NCBI RefSeq assembly: GCF_036492635.1
Contig: NZ_AP025305.1
Span: forward strand, 2,604,001 to 2,668,000
Source: Aureibacter tunicatorum
GTDB lineage: Bacteria > Bacteroidota > Bacteroidia > Cytophagales > Cyclobacteriaceae
Reading direction: 5' to 3'
DNA length: 64,000 nt
The notes under the pieces: generated by a model
Databases searched by the model: none
What the model was told of the DNA's origin: nothing
Seen by the model: the letters and a program-made list of their open reading frames with translations, nothing else
In this document: one piece after another, positions 8,033 through 17,093 of the stretch
How the letters are laid out: each line of letters starts with the position of its first letter
How positions within the stretch are numbered: the stretch's first letter is position 1
Translations under genes and position numbers: made by a program

Positions 8033-9979
8033 ATGGGAAGAGATAGATATATAGCCATATTATTTTTTTTATTTGCCTCTGCGACTTGGATTGAAGTGAA
8101 TGCTCAAGTGGAAATTATTCCTTTGAACAAAACTAAAAAACATCAGAGTTCCAGACGCCTTAGCGAGGATCCTAATTTAAAAACACCTTTTCCATTTTGG
8201 GATGATTTTTCAAAAGCCAATATTGGCCCTGATCAAAATAAATGGCTATATGGCCCCTTGACTACATCCATAAGATCCGACAAAGGCATTGACAACCCTA
8301 GTTACCAAGTTGCCATGCTTTCTGCCCTTAACAATGATGGCTCGACTGTTTCAAGCGATCCTTATTCAAAAGGTGTTACAGACAGTTTGGTCTCTCATAC
8401 GATAGATTGGAGCTACTTAAATGAAAGCAATAAAGACAATGTGTTCTTAAGTTTCTTTTGGCAAGCGCCAATGGATTACTCATTTCGACCGACAACCGAA
8501 GATGATTCTCTAGTTCTTCAATTTATGAATGCAGATTCAATATGGAGCACTGTATGGAGCATTAAAGGGGAAGACATCATAGAGGAAAACTTCACAAAAT
8601 TCACTCAAGAAAGTATTAAGGTCTCTCCAGAAATGCAATCCGAAAGATTTAGATTCGCTTTTAAATCATACGGACTTCAATCTGGAGAATTTGCTGTTTG
8701 GCTTTTGGATTATATTCTTTTGACAAATCATGAAAGCAACCAAGCTAATACTGCTTACGAAGACAGAACCTTGGTAGACAAGCATACAAGACTATTCGAC
8801 AGCTATACAGAAATACCGCTTAATGCTCTTCAAAATCAAACGCTTAGCAATAATTTCAGACCCCATACACGCATGTACAACATGAATGATATTGGCCAAC
8901 CAATACAATATTATATGCATGTAAAGAACAAGGCTACTGGAGAAATCATTCAAACCTTAGCGACACCTGACGATGTTGACGAGAATATAGGTCCCAAGTC
9001 TTTCGCCTTAATTCAAGCCGCTGAACCATTTGAAATTGAGAATATCGACACATCAATGGATAGCATAAATTTAGAGCTTGTCACTGAATTAGCTACAGGA
9101 GATACTTATTTGAAAGATCATTCCGGAGGATTCTATGAAAATGTTGATTTAAGATTGAACGACACGTTAAGGACAACATTCAAATTAGCTGAGCACTATG
9201 CTTATGATGATGGTGAATCTGAAATTTCTATCAGAACCTTGCAACAAGGCAGTGTGATTTGTCAGGAATTTGTGACATTAATGCCTGATACTTTAACGCA
9301 TATACATATCAACCTTCCTTCTATTGATAGATTTCGTCCAGAAACAGGTGTTCCTTTTGATATTGTCATCTATAAAAAAATCAAAACGGACGATAACTCA
9401 AGCAATGAGCTTATACACCTAGAAAATGTAGTATCAAGAGCTTCGTCTGACTATGAAAACTTTATAGAGTATAAATTAAGTAAAAGAATCTTAGTGGAAG
9501 ACACTGTATACATTGGCTGGAAAATAAGCTCTTCGGCAATAGCGGTAGGAATGGACTTAAACAACAGTGTTTCAGACCCTGTAGAATTCGATCAAGAAGG
9601 CAAAGAGATCATTAAAGGCAAAACTCAAAAAATTTACGAACTTCAAACCGGTACAACATTTACGAAATTTGATAAAGCCCAAGGGAGTCTATTATTAAGG
9701 CCTGTTTTTAAAAAGAATGAAATCATAAGTGGTATAGAAGACATTGATCTTAATGTAAAGGTATACCCTAATCCAAATTCTGGAGAATTTACAGTTGAAT
9801 CGTTGTCAACTATCAATAGCATATCAATTCATGATATATCAGGCAACATTGTTTATCAACAAGATTCAAGCATTAAAAATATACAGCAAATAAACATTAG
9901 CTTTTTACCTTCTGGCATTTATATCGTCAAAGTACTAACAGCCAAAGGTTATGCTGTTAAAAAAATCATTATTAGATAA
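8033..9979 (+). CDS. T9SS-exported surface protein of unknown function
   Basis: 648 residues. Signal peptide (about 1-25, ending VNAQ), an N-terminal segment with PFPFWDDFS typical of large Cytophagales surface proteins, a long beta-rich middle without a recognised catalytic motif, and a clear C-terminal sorting domain (VYPNPNSGEFTV ... LPSGIYIVKV ... KKIIIR). It is predicted to be delivered to the cell surface by type IX secretion. It is translationally close to the PASTA gene (4-base gap) and ends at a strong bidirectional terminator. No function can be assigned. Confidence 0.8.
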   Translation: MGRDRYIAILFFLFASATWIEVNAQVEIIPLNKTKKHQSSRRLSEDPNLKTPFPFWDDFSKANIGPDQNKWLYGPLTTSIRSDKGIDNPSYQVAMLSALNNDGSTVSSDPYSKGVTDSLVSHTIDWSYLNESNKDNVFLSFFWQAPMDYSFRPTTEDDSLVLQFMNADSIWSTVWSIKGEDIIEENFTKFTQESIKVSPEMQSERFRFAFKSYGLQSGEFAVWLLDYILLTNHESNQANTAYEDRTLVDKHTRLFDSYTEIPLNALQNQTLSNNFRPHTRMYNMNDIGQPIQYYMHVKNKATGEIIQTLATPDDVDENIGPKSFALIQAAEPFEIENIDTSMDSINLELVTELATGDTYLKDHSGGFYENVDLRLNDTLRTTFKLAEHYAYDDGESEISIRTLQQGSVICQEFVTLMPDTLTHIHINLPSIDRFRPETGVPFDIVIYKKIKTDDNSSNELIHLENVVSRASSDYENFIEYKLSKRILVEDTVYIGWKISSSAIAVGMDLNNSVSDPVEFDQEGKEIIKGKTQKIYELQTGTTFTKFDKAQGSLLLRPVFKKNEIISGIEDIDLNVKVYPNPNSGEFTVESLSTINSISIHDISGNIVYQQDSSIKNIQQINISFLPSGIYIVKVLTAKGYAVKKIIIR

Positions 9980-9991
9980 CCCTATTTTCAA

Positions 9992-10022
9992 AAAACGCGA
10001 CTTGTATTAAGTCGCGTTTTTT
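9992..10022. terminator. Bidirectional terminator between convergent genes
   Basis: Stem AACGCGACTT (9994-10003) pairs with AAGTCGCGTT (10009-10018) around a 5-base loop, with an A-run before and a T-run after, so it can act for the T9SS gene on + and the M48 gene on -. Confidence 0.85.
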
Positions 10023-10026
10023 GAAA

Positions 10027-10854
10027 TTATTTCTTCGCAATACTTTGCTTAAACATATCATATTCATTAGGTTCTTTATAGCTCGTTTCACAACCTAACC
10101 TACCCGCCTCATCAGTTATATTCTCCACTCTTCTTGCAGGTGCTGGATGTGTCGACAAAAACTCAGGCACGCCAGGACTTTGACCATCGGCCTCCAATTG
10201 TTTAAAAAATGAAGCAGCCCCATCGCATTTATAAGGCGTTCCGCTCAGATATTTTACCGATGCCAAATCCGATTCTGTTTCATGATCTCTGCTATACTTC
10301 AACAATCCTATTCCCACGAATTGATTTGCCAATTGCTTAACCAAATCACTCTGCTCCCCAAGCAGTATTTCCTGAACTATTTGAGCTCCATATTGGCTTT
10401 GCATCTGACGACTGGAATGTCTTAAATCTGCATGAGCAATTTCATGTCCCATAACACCTGCTAAATCATCTTCATTGGATAGGTAATTTATCAAACCGGT
10501 AAAGACATATATGTATCCACCAGGCGTGCAAAATGCGTTCAATTGCTCATCTTCACGAATAATCTTCACTTCCCAAGCAAATTCATCTTTATATTGCACA
10601 GCACCGGAATTGAGGATACGCTGTTTCATATTTTCCAAATAGTCATAAGCCTCTTTATACTCATTTCTATCCAAAATTTTATCGGCATATTCAGCATCAA
10701 TTTGTTTGCTATACTCAGCTCCTAACTGCACGTCTTGCGAAACAGGGAACAATAGATTGTTTATCTGACTCGACAAGCTTTGCCCAGATTGACAACCCGA
10801 CAACATAGCAAAGGCAATGGCAACTATTGAGAGCTTTCTATAAATTTTTCTCAT
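10027..10854 (-). CDS. M48-family metallopeptidase lipoprotein (BepA/LoiP-like)
   Basis: 275 residues. The N-terminus is a lipoprotein signal with lipobox LSGC (Cys21). The zinc motif HEIAH (H137, E138, H141) is followed by the third ligand in HETESD (E194). This is the layout of periplasmic M48 peptidases that take part in outer membrane protein quality control. No TPR extension is present, so it resembles the shorter LoiP-like forms. It is divergent from miaB across a 200-base promoter region. Confidence 0.88.
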   Translation of the reverse strand: MRKIYRKLSIVAIAFAMLSGCQSGQSLSSQINNLLFPVSQDVQLGAEYSKQIDAEYADKILDRNEYKEAYDYLENMKQRILNSGAVQYKDEFAWEVKIIREDEQLNAFCTPGGYIYVFTGLINYLSNEDDLAGVMGHEIAHADLRHSSRQMQSQYGAQIVQEILLGEQSDLVKQLANQFVGIGLLKYSRDHETESDLASVKYLSGTPYKCDGAASFFKQLEADGQSPGVPEFLSTHPAPARRVENITDEAGRLGCETSYKEPNEYDMFKQSIAKK

Positions 10855-10982
10855 AATTATTCCAATTATTTTCTTTCCGCAAATAACTCATTTTTAGTGA
10901 AAATTAAAAGTTATAGCACCTTAGAGCAGTTATTCTAACCAAATCCTCGCTCTGACAAAATGGCCGATAAATTAATTTTTAT

Positions 10983-10990
10983 TATCTTTG
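10983..10990 (+). promoter_or_regulatory. Candidate -7 promoter element for miaB
   Basis: TATCTTTG matches the Bacteroidota -7 consensus TAnnTTTG and lies 65 bases before the miaB start, leaving an ordinary leader. No convincing TTG -33 element is at the expected distance, so this is moderate support only. Confidence 0.4.
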
Positions 10991-11055
10991 TGTATTAGAC
11001 TGAAAATTAAAACGTTTATCACAAGTGATAACTCACTTCCACCGATAATCAAATA

Positions 11056-12531
11056 ATGAGCGAATTAATCAAAGATATAGAAATCCTTGGACAACAGGAA
11101 CAGCCTAAGGAAGAGCAAGCCTGTGAAACTGTGCGAGTATCCAAAACTACTTCTACTGGCAAATCAAGAAAGCTATACATAGAAAGCTATGGATGCCAGA
11201 TGAACTTCTCGGATAGCGAGATTGTCACTTCAATTATGGAAAAAGAAGGGTTTGATACCACATCCCAATTCGAAGAAGCAGATGTCGTATTTCTCAACAC
11301 ATGTTCCATACGAGAAAAAGCCGAACAAACTGTTAGGACAAGACTATCACAGTTCAATTCTGTAAAAAAGAGCAAGCCTGAGATGATGATTGGTGTTTTG
11401 GGTTGCATGGCTGAGCGCCTTAAGGAAAAATTGCTTGAAGAGGAAAAAATCGTTGATTTAGTAGTTGGACCAGACGCTTACAGAGATTTGCCTAATTTGG
11501 TAAGCAAGGTGGATGATGGACAAAAAGCGGTAAACACCTTCCTGTCCAAAGAAGAAACTTATGCGGATATCAGCCCTGTTAGGCTTAATTCAAATGGAGT
11601 GACAGCCTTCATTTCAATTATGAGAGGTTGTGACAATATGTGCTCATTTTGCGTTGTCCCTTTTACAAGAGGAAGGGAAAGAAGCCGTTCTCCGCATTCT
11701 ATTGTAAAAGAAGCTCAAGAATTATTCGACCAAGGCTACAAGGAGGTTACTTTGCTTGGCCAAAATGTTGACTCTTACAAGTGGGCAGAAGATCTTGATG
11801 AAAACCAGAAAAAAGCCATCGAGAAATCAGAAGCCAAAGATATCGTTAGCTTCGCGAAACTACTTGAATTGGTGGCAGAAGTTAGCCCAGAACTTAGAGT
11901 AAGATTCTCAACTTCACATCCAAAAGATATTACTGAAGATGTTTTATATGCGATGAAAAAGCATGAAAACATTTGCAAATACATTCACTTCCCAGCTCAA
12001 AGTGGAAACACAAGAGTATTGAAGCTGATGAACCGAACTTATACGCGTGAAGAGTATATCGATAAGATAGATTCGATAAGACGTATACTTGGCGATGAAT
12101 GCGGAATCTCATCTGATATGATCACTGGATTCTGCACTGAAACTGAAGAAGAGCATCAAGAAACAATTAGTTTGATGGAATACGTAAAGTATGATTTTTC
12201 ATACATGTTCTTCTACTCAGAGCGACCTGGAACTCTTGCTGAGAAAAAATACGAAGACGACATTCCTCTGGAGGTTAAAAAGAGAAGACTTCAAGAAATC
12301 ATCAGCAAACAACAAGAGCTTTCTCATATGAGAAATCAACTTGATGTCGGCAAAGTCTACAAAGTGCTTATTGAAGGGTACTCTAAAAAGTCAAAAGACC
12401 AACTTCAAGGAAGAAATACTGCCAACAAAGTTATCGTATTTGACAAAAAGAATTATCAAAAAGGCCAATATGCCAATGTGCTGGTAACTTCATGCACTGG
12501 CGCTACACTATTGGGAGAAATAGTCGAATAG
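11056..12531 (+). CDS. miaB: tRNA-2-methylthio-N6-isopentenyladenosine synthase MiaB
   Basis: 491 residues, with a ~37-residue N-terminal extension. The UPF0004 domain carries its three cluster cysteines (C47 in ESYGCQMN, C83 in NTCSIRE, C117 in LGCMAE). The radical-SAM motif is CDNMCSFC (C192, C196, C199), and a C-terminal TRAM domain ends the protein. It methylthiolates ms2i6A37 in tRNAs reading UNN codons. It heads the conserved Bacteroidota cluster leading to the sigma-54 activator, lptE and secG, but a terminator directly after it suggests separate transcripts. Confidence 0.95.
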   Translation: MSELIKDIEILGQQEQPKEEQACETVRVSKTTSTGKSRKLYIESYGCQMNFSDSEIVTSIMEKEGFDTTSQFEEADVVFLNTCSIREKAEQTVRTRLSQFNSVKKSKPEMMIGVLGCMAERLKEKLLEEEKIVDLVVGPDAYRDLPNLVSKVDDGQKAVNTFLSKEETYADISPVRLNSNGVTAFISIMRGCDNMCSFCVVPFTRGRERSRSPHSIVKEAQELFDQGYKEVTLLGQNVDSYKWAEDLDENQKKAIEKSEAKDIVSFAKLLELVAEVSPELRVRFSTSHPKDITEDVLYAMKKHENICKYIHFPAQSGNTRVLKLMNRTYTREEYIDKIDSIRRILGDECGISSDMITGFCTETEEEHQETISLMEYVKYDFSYMFFYSERPGTLAEKKYEDDIPLEVKKRRLQEIISKQQELSHMRNQLDVGKVYKVLIEGYSKKSKDQLQGRNTANKVIVFDKKNYQKGQYANVLVTSCTGATLLGEIVE

Positions 12532-12545
12532 TAATTATTCTATTT

Positions 12546-12573
12546 GGGGAGAGTTAATACTTTCCCCTTTTTT
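12546..12573 (+). terminator. Intrinsic terminator after miaB
   Basis: GGGGAGAG (12546-12553) pairs with CTTTCCCC (12560-12567; one G-T pair) around a 6-base loop and runs into a T-tract. It lies inside the upstream extension of the next reading frame, which supports the later ATG 12595 as that gene's start. Confidence 0.75.
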
Positions 12574-12594
12574 AATCTGATCACAACAGAAGTT

Positions 12595-13929
12595 ATGTTG
12601 CAAGACGGAGAAATCTTATCAATAAAACAACGATTTGGCATCATCGGCAATTCCCAATCCATCAATCGAGCGATTGAAATTGCAATGCAAGTTGCCCCTA
12701 CTGACCTCACTGTCCTAATCACTGGTGAAAGCGGCAGCGGAAAAGAATCATTCTCCAAAATTATACACCACCTTTCACATAGAAAGCATGGTCCCTTTAT
12801 CGCTGTCAATTGTGGAGCGATACCAGAGGGCACTATTGATTCCGAACTATTTGGACATGAAAAAGGTGCTTTTACTGGCGCTGCTGAAACCCGAAAAGGA
12901 TACTTCGAGACCGTCAACAAAGGAACAATTTTCTTGGATGAAATCGGAGAAATGCCTTTCAGTACCCAAGCGAGATTGCTAAGAATTCTTGAAAATGGAG
13001 AATACATAAAAGTTGGCTCCTCTAAAATCCAAAAAACGGATGTCAGAGTTGTCGCTGCCACAAATGTAAAACTTCTAGAAGCGGTTGAAAAAGGCAAATT
13101 TCGAGAAGACCTTTACTATCGTCTCAACACAGTGCCTATTTTCGTTCCTCCATTAAGAGATCGAGGAGAAGATGTCCTGCTTCTTTTCAGGAAGTTTGCG
13201 ATGGATTTTGCTGAAAAATATAGAAGAAAATCTATTTTCTTGACCCCCGATGCGGAATTTGAAATGCTCAAGTTTCGATTTCCGGGAAACATACGGCAAC
13301 TAAAGAATATTGCTGAACAGATGTCAGTGCTGGAGACCGACAAGCAAATCGACAGTAAAACCTTATCAAAATACCTCCCATCGACAACAGCTTTGACTAG
13401 TACTAGCTACAAAAGCTATGACAATGATGACAAATCAAATAATTCGAAAGATCACGAATTGCTTTACAAGGTTATCATTGACATGAAAAAGGAAGTGGAT
13501 CAATTAAAAAATCTTGTGCTGGAAATTGTAAAAACCGGCAATATTGATCCGGATTGTGTTGAAAAACATGCTGAGTTATTCGATGAATTCAATAATGATG
13601 TAATCAACAAGACTTCAACTCAACCTTCTCCAAAATCAACGCCACTTTTGGACTTGCCAGGAGGAGCTTCGCCCTTGCTGTTAAGTCCTGTCAAAGGCCA
13701 TAATATATCGAATCCTGAAGAAAATAAAGAAGACAACACTATCGACATTACGGACCACGAAATCGATGATTCTTCCGAAGAAAGCCTATCAATTGAGAAA
13801 AATGAAAAAGAGCTTATTACTAAAGCCCTATTAAAACATAACAATAAAAGAAAATACGCGGCTCAAGAATTGGGTATTTCAGAAAGAACGCTTTACAGAA
13901 AAATTAAACAATATGGTCTGGAAAAATAG
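12595..13929 (+). CDS. Sigma-54-dependent transcriptional activator without receiver domain
   Basis: The AAA+ domain starts almost at the N-terminus: Walker A GESGSGKE (44-51), the sigma-54 contact loop GAFTGA (91-96), Walker B TIFLDEIGEM (111-120) and an R-finger region. A variable Asp/Asn-rich linker leads to a C-terminal Fis-type helix-turn-helix (KYAAQELGISERTLYRKIK). No response-regulator or sensory domain precedes the AAA+ core, so activity must be controlled by another protein or by abundance. The frame is open from TTG 12544, but that stretch is the miaB terminator. Known Bacteroidota gene order places it before lptE and secG. Confidence 0.9.
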   Translation: MLQDGEILSIKQRFGIIGNSQSINRAIEIAMQVAPTDLTVLITGESGSGKESFSKIIHHLSHRKHGPFIAVNCGAIPEGTIDSELFGHEKGAFTGAAETRKGYFETVNKGTIFLDEIGEMPFSTQARLLRILENGEYIKVGSSKIQKTDVRVVAATNVKLLEAVEKGKFREDLYYRLNTVPIFVPPLRDRGEDVLLLFRKFAMDFAEKYRRKSIFLTPDAEFEMLKFRFPGNIRQLKNIAEQMSVLETDKQIDSKTLSKYLPSTTALTSTSYKSYDNDDKSNNSKDHELLYKVIIDMKKEVDQLKNLVLEIVKTGNIDPDCVEKHAELFDEFNNDVINKTSTQPSPKSTPLLDLPGGASPLLLSPVKGHNISNPEENKEDNTIDITDHEIDDSSEESLSIEKNEKELITKALLKHNNKRKYAAQELGISERTLYRKIKQYGLEK

Positions 13930-13996
13930 AAAGCTTGATTAATTTATTTTAGCCAAAACCAAAAAATTTAATACATTGCAACAAAACCTATATTAT

Positions 13997-14542
13997 ATGA
14001 CCTTTAAGAAAATTCGTCAGAACTTATTGTTCATTCCCATTATATTTTTGATCAATTCCTGTATCTCATACTCATTCACAGGAGCTTCGATCGATTATAA
14101 TAAAGTTAAAACAATTTCCATAAGCAATTTCTACAATGAAACAGGTCTTGGTCCTTCATACATAAGCCAAGAATTCACAAATAAACTCCAAGATTTCTTC
14201 CAGCAAAATACAAACTTGATTATAGTTGAAGGTGGAGGAGACTTGCAAATTGATGGAAGTATTATTCAATTCGACTACAAGCCTCTAGCTCCTGTCGCTG
14301 GTGGTAATACAGAATACGCTAACACTGACGCAGCAGGTGTGGAACAATTAATTATAACAGTCAAAGCAAGTTTTCTTAACATTTCCGATGATGAATTTGA
14401 TTTCGACAATAGAAGTTTCTCTCAAAATGCACAGTACGACCCTAGCGTGACGTCAAGAGTAGCAGCAGAGCCTGAGTTGACTGATGAAATTCTGGATCAG
14501 ATTGTATTGGATATTTTCAATGCCACAGTTGCTAACTGGTAA
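13997..14542 (+). CDS. lptE: LptE-like LPS assembly lipoprotein
   Basis: Starts at ATG 13997 (the frame is open from TTG 13976). An N-terminal hydrophobic segment ends in lipobox INSC (Cys22), followed by the SYSFTGASI and KTISISNFYN motifs usual for Bacteroidota LptE. About 181 residues, normal length. The family plugs the LptD barrel and helps insert LPS in the outer membrane. It sits between the sigma-54 activator and the TPR/secG genes, the usual neighbourhood. Confidence 0.82.
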   Translation: MTFKKIRQNLLFIPIIFLINSCISYSFTGASIDYNKVKTISISNFYNETGLGPSYISQEFTNKLQDFFQQNTNLIIVEGGGDLQIDGSIIQFDYKPLAPVAGGNTEYANTDAAGVEQLIITVKASFLNISDDEFDFDNRSFSQNAQYDPSVTSRVAAEPELTDEILDQIVLDIFNATVANW

Positions 14543-14583
14543 TTAATATATTTGAGTATAAAGTAAAGTTAAACTTCACCGCA

Positions 14584-15447
14584 GTGGATAATAATCGTTT
14601 AGTAGATCTTATTGACAATCCATTTCTTGCCACTTTGGACGATTTCAGTGATATCATAGCGCGAATTGAAATGTACCCCTTCTGCCCTTACTACAAGGTG
14701 CTTGCGGCTAAAATCGCATATGACCATAACTTCAAAGAAAAGTCCAGACTGCTAGAAAAAGCTGCGCTTTATACTCCGAGCAGGCAAAAACTCAAGGAGA
14801 TCATCGAAACGATGCCTGAAGACCTTGGAGTCGATCTTGATTCCAACATAGAAGATATCACATCCACAGCGTCAATCAGCGATGACAACTCTGACCTGTA
14901 TATGGAAGTGCTGAACAATTTAAAGTCTGCTCAACAACAAAAAGACGAGTTCACATTCAAGCTTGACTCTTTTCTGCCCAAAAAGAACAAACCCAATCAA
15001 AAAAGAAAAAAGATCAAGCTTAGCGAGCTCATTGAAAAAACAAAACAATCAGAGAAAAAATCTAAAGAGGAGGATAATAAGGAAGAAACATTCGACATAC
15101 TAAGTTCTATTCACAAAATCGATAACGATGATATTCTTTATGAAAACTCTTCCGAAAATTCTCCTGAGGTAAATGATCAATTAGATATCATAAACTCCTT
15201 TTTGGATAATGATGTCAGCATCAGCAGGCCCTCTTTAGACAACTTGGATACTAGTGAAAACGACCTTTCCGAAGATAGTTCTCAATTTCAAGACGACTTT
15301 ATATCCGAAAACCTTGCCAAAATATATGAAAGCCAAGGGAAATATGCTGAATCCATTGACATTTATGAGAAATTAAGCTTGAAATTTCCCGAAAAAAAAG
15401 CTTTATTTGCCAAACACATTGAAGAATTAAAAAAGAAAAATATATAA
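14584..15447 (+). CDS. TPR-like cytoplasmic protein linked to secG
   Basis: 287 residues with a probable GTG start at 14584; the next in-frame ATG is well inside the conserved N-terminal helix region. The N-terminal half is helical, the middle is very charged and low-complexity (KKNKPNQKRKK, KSKEEDNKEE), and the C-terminus has one TPR-like hairpin (LAKIYESQGKYAESIDIYEKL). There is no signal peptide. Its stop overlaps the secG start by one base (TAATG), so it is co-translated with secG. Function unknown; such proteins recur at this place in Bacteroidota genomes. Confidence 0.7.
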   Translation: MDNNRLVDLIDNPFLATLDDFSDIIARIEMYPFCPYYKVLAAKIAYDHNFKEKSRLLEKAALYTPSRQKLKEIIETMPEDLGVDLDSNIEDITSTASISDDNSDLYMEVLNNLKSAQQQKDEFTFKLDSFLPKKNKPNQKRKKIKLSELIEKTKQSEKKSKEEDNKEETFDILSSIHKIDNDDILYENSSENSPEVNDQLDIINSFLDNDVSISRPSLDNLDTSENDLSEDSSQFQDDFISENLAKIYESQGKYAESIDIYEKLSLKFPEKKALFAKHIEELKKKNI

Positions 15448-15803
15448 TGTTTACATTAATTATCACACTAATCATTATTGTTGCGGTACTTTTGATTTTA
15501 GTAGTTTTAGCTCAAAAGTCAAAAGGTGGTGGACTTAACTCGAATGCTTCTGGCGCTAGCCAATTGATGGGCGTGCAAAGAACAGGCGACTTTTTAGAAA
15601 AAACGACTTGGGGATTGGCTATTGCTCTTGTGGTGCTAACTCTTTCCACTAAGATCTTTATCGACGACGAACAAAACAACAATACTTTTTCGAGCCCTAA
15701 TATTGAAAAAGCTCAGCAAGACATGAGTTTGCCAAACACTATCGGAGGAACTGAGGAATTGCCTCAAAGCACTGCTCCTGCTCAAGAAGATTCTGCTAAG
15801 TAA
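15447..15803 (+). CDS. secG: Preprotein translocase subunit SecG
   Basis: 118 residues with two transmembrane helices (about 1-21 and 51-70). The conserved loop KSKGGGLNSNASG lies between them, followed by a family-typical low-complexity tail rich in Gln, Ser and Pro. SecG is the accessory subunit of the inner membrane SecYEG channel. ATG at 15447 overlaps the preceding stop. A strong terminator follows at 15827-15857. Confidence 0.92.
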   Translation: MFTLIITLIIIVAVLLILVVLAQKSKGGGLNSNASGASQLMGVQRTGDFLEKTTWGLAIALVVLTLSTKIFIDDEQNNNTFSSPNIEKAQQDMSLPNTIGGTEELPQSTAPAQEDSAK

Positions 15804-15826
15804 TATATAGCAAAACAATATATGCC

Positions 15827-15857
15827 AAAAGCCAGCTTATAAAGCTGGCTTTTTTTA
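15827..15857 (+). terminator. Intrinsic terminator after secG
   Basis: AAGCCAGCTT (15829-15838) pairs with AAGCTGGCTT (15842-15851) around a 3-base loop, followed by a T-run. Confidence 0.88.
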
Positions 15858-15962
15858 TTTCCAGTTATCAAAGAAATATTCCATTGATCAAATAAACGAC
15901 TTATAAAATACAAAGATTAACTATATTCATTTCATTAACTGGCACCTAACTCCATTTAAAAA

Positions 15963-17090
15963 ATGAATCTAAGAATACTCGTTATTTCAATTTCTTTCCT
16001 AGCGATCCTTTTTGCTGGGTATTCGGGCATGAAATACTTATCCGATCAAAAGACGCTTCCACCACAAAAAGAAAAAGAACACACTGATACATTCGTGCGT
16101 ATCGACACCGTCTTGCTTAAGGATGAAGCCGTGCGTATTAAATCCTTTGGCCGTGTCTCAAGCGCCCAAACTATTAATATAGTCGCTGAAGCCAATGGCA
16201 AGCTTACCCGAGGCAGCGTCCCATTCAAAAAAGGAACCAACTTCAACAAGGGGCAACTTATTTGCCAAATTGTGGATAAAGAAAAAGAATTAAACTTGCT
16301 TTCTCAAAAAAGTGAATTTCTAAACTCAATCGCATCTATTCTTCCTGATATAAAAATCGACTTTCAAGATAGATATCAAGAATGGAAAACCTACTTTGAG
16401 GAACTAGATATCAACAAACCTCTTCCTCCTCTCCCTGATCATAAATCATCAAAAGAAAAGACATTCTTAGCTACAAAAAATATACTGAAATCCTACTACA
16501 ATATATTAAGCCAAGAAGAAGCCTTAAAAAAGCACCTAATTTACGCTCCTTATGACGGCAGTATTGCCAATATAGCTTTTGAAGAAGGCAGTATCGTCAG
16601 AATGGGCGCAGAACTGGGAAAAATCATTAAAACTAAAAATTATGAGATAGAAATTCCTGTCGATGTCAATGAAGTAAAATGGATTTCTTTAAAAGATCAC
16701 GTTCAAATTTACAGCGATGACCATACGCAGATGTGGCATGGAACAGTAATCCGTATTGGCGACCATGTTGACCCACAACATCAATCCGTGAACATTTACA
16801 TAAAAATATCTCCGGAAAAGAATCAAAAAATCTACGATGGGATGTATTTAGAAGCGAATATAGAAAGCAAGCCTATTCCAAACAGCTACAGCATCCCTAG
16901 AAAATTGCTTTTCGAGAAAAATAAAATCTATACACTAGCTAACGATAGTCTTCTAAAAAGCATGGAAGTAAAAATCCTTCATATCAATGATAATCAAGCG
17001 ATCATCGGAGGACTTCCAAACCACACTAAAATCATCACAGAATCTCCCGGTTATGTAAAAGAAAACATGGCGGTTAAAATTCTTAAATAG
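15963..17090 (+). CDS. RND efflux periplasmic adaptor (HlyD/MFP family)
   Basis: 375 residues. It has an N-terminal membrane anchor (4-27), a lipoyl-like half motif (VAEANGKLTRGSVPFKKGTNFNKGQLI), a helical hairpin (about 105-185), the returning half (YAPYDGSIANIAFEEGSIVRMGAELGKI) and beta-barrel and membrane-proximal domains. It bridges the inner-membrane RND pump and the outer-membrane channel encoded directly downstream (gap 3 bases, then 2 bases). The three genes form one complete operon. Confidence 0.9.
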   Translation: MNLRILVISISFLAILFAGYSGMKYLSDQKTLPPQKEKEHTDTFVRIDTVLLKDEAVRIKSFGRVSSAQTINIVAEANGKLTRGSVPFKKGTNFNKGQLICQIVDKEKELNLLSQKSEFLNSIASILPDIKIDFQDRYQEWKTYFEELDINKPLPPLPDHKSSKEKTFLATKNILKSYYNILSQEEALKKHLIYAPYDGSIANIAFEEGSIVRMGAELGKIIKTKNYEIEIPVDVNEVKWISLKDHVQIYSDDHTQMWHGTVIRIGDHVDPQHQSVNIYIKISPEKNQKIYDGMYLEANIESKPIPNSYSIPRKLLFEKNKIYTLANDSLLKSMEVKILHINDNQAIIGGLPNHTKIITESPGYVKENMAVKILK

Positions 17091-17093
17091 CAT

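Noticed and set aside
12544-12594. TTG 12544 as start of the sigma-54 activator
   Set aside because: The extra 17 codons are the miaB terminator hairpin and T-tract; ATG 12595 is the natural start.
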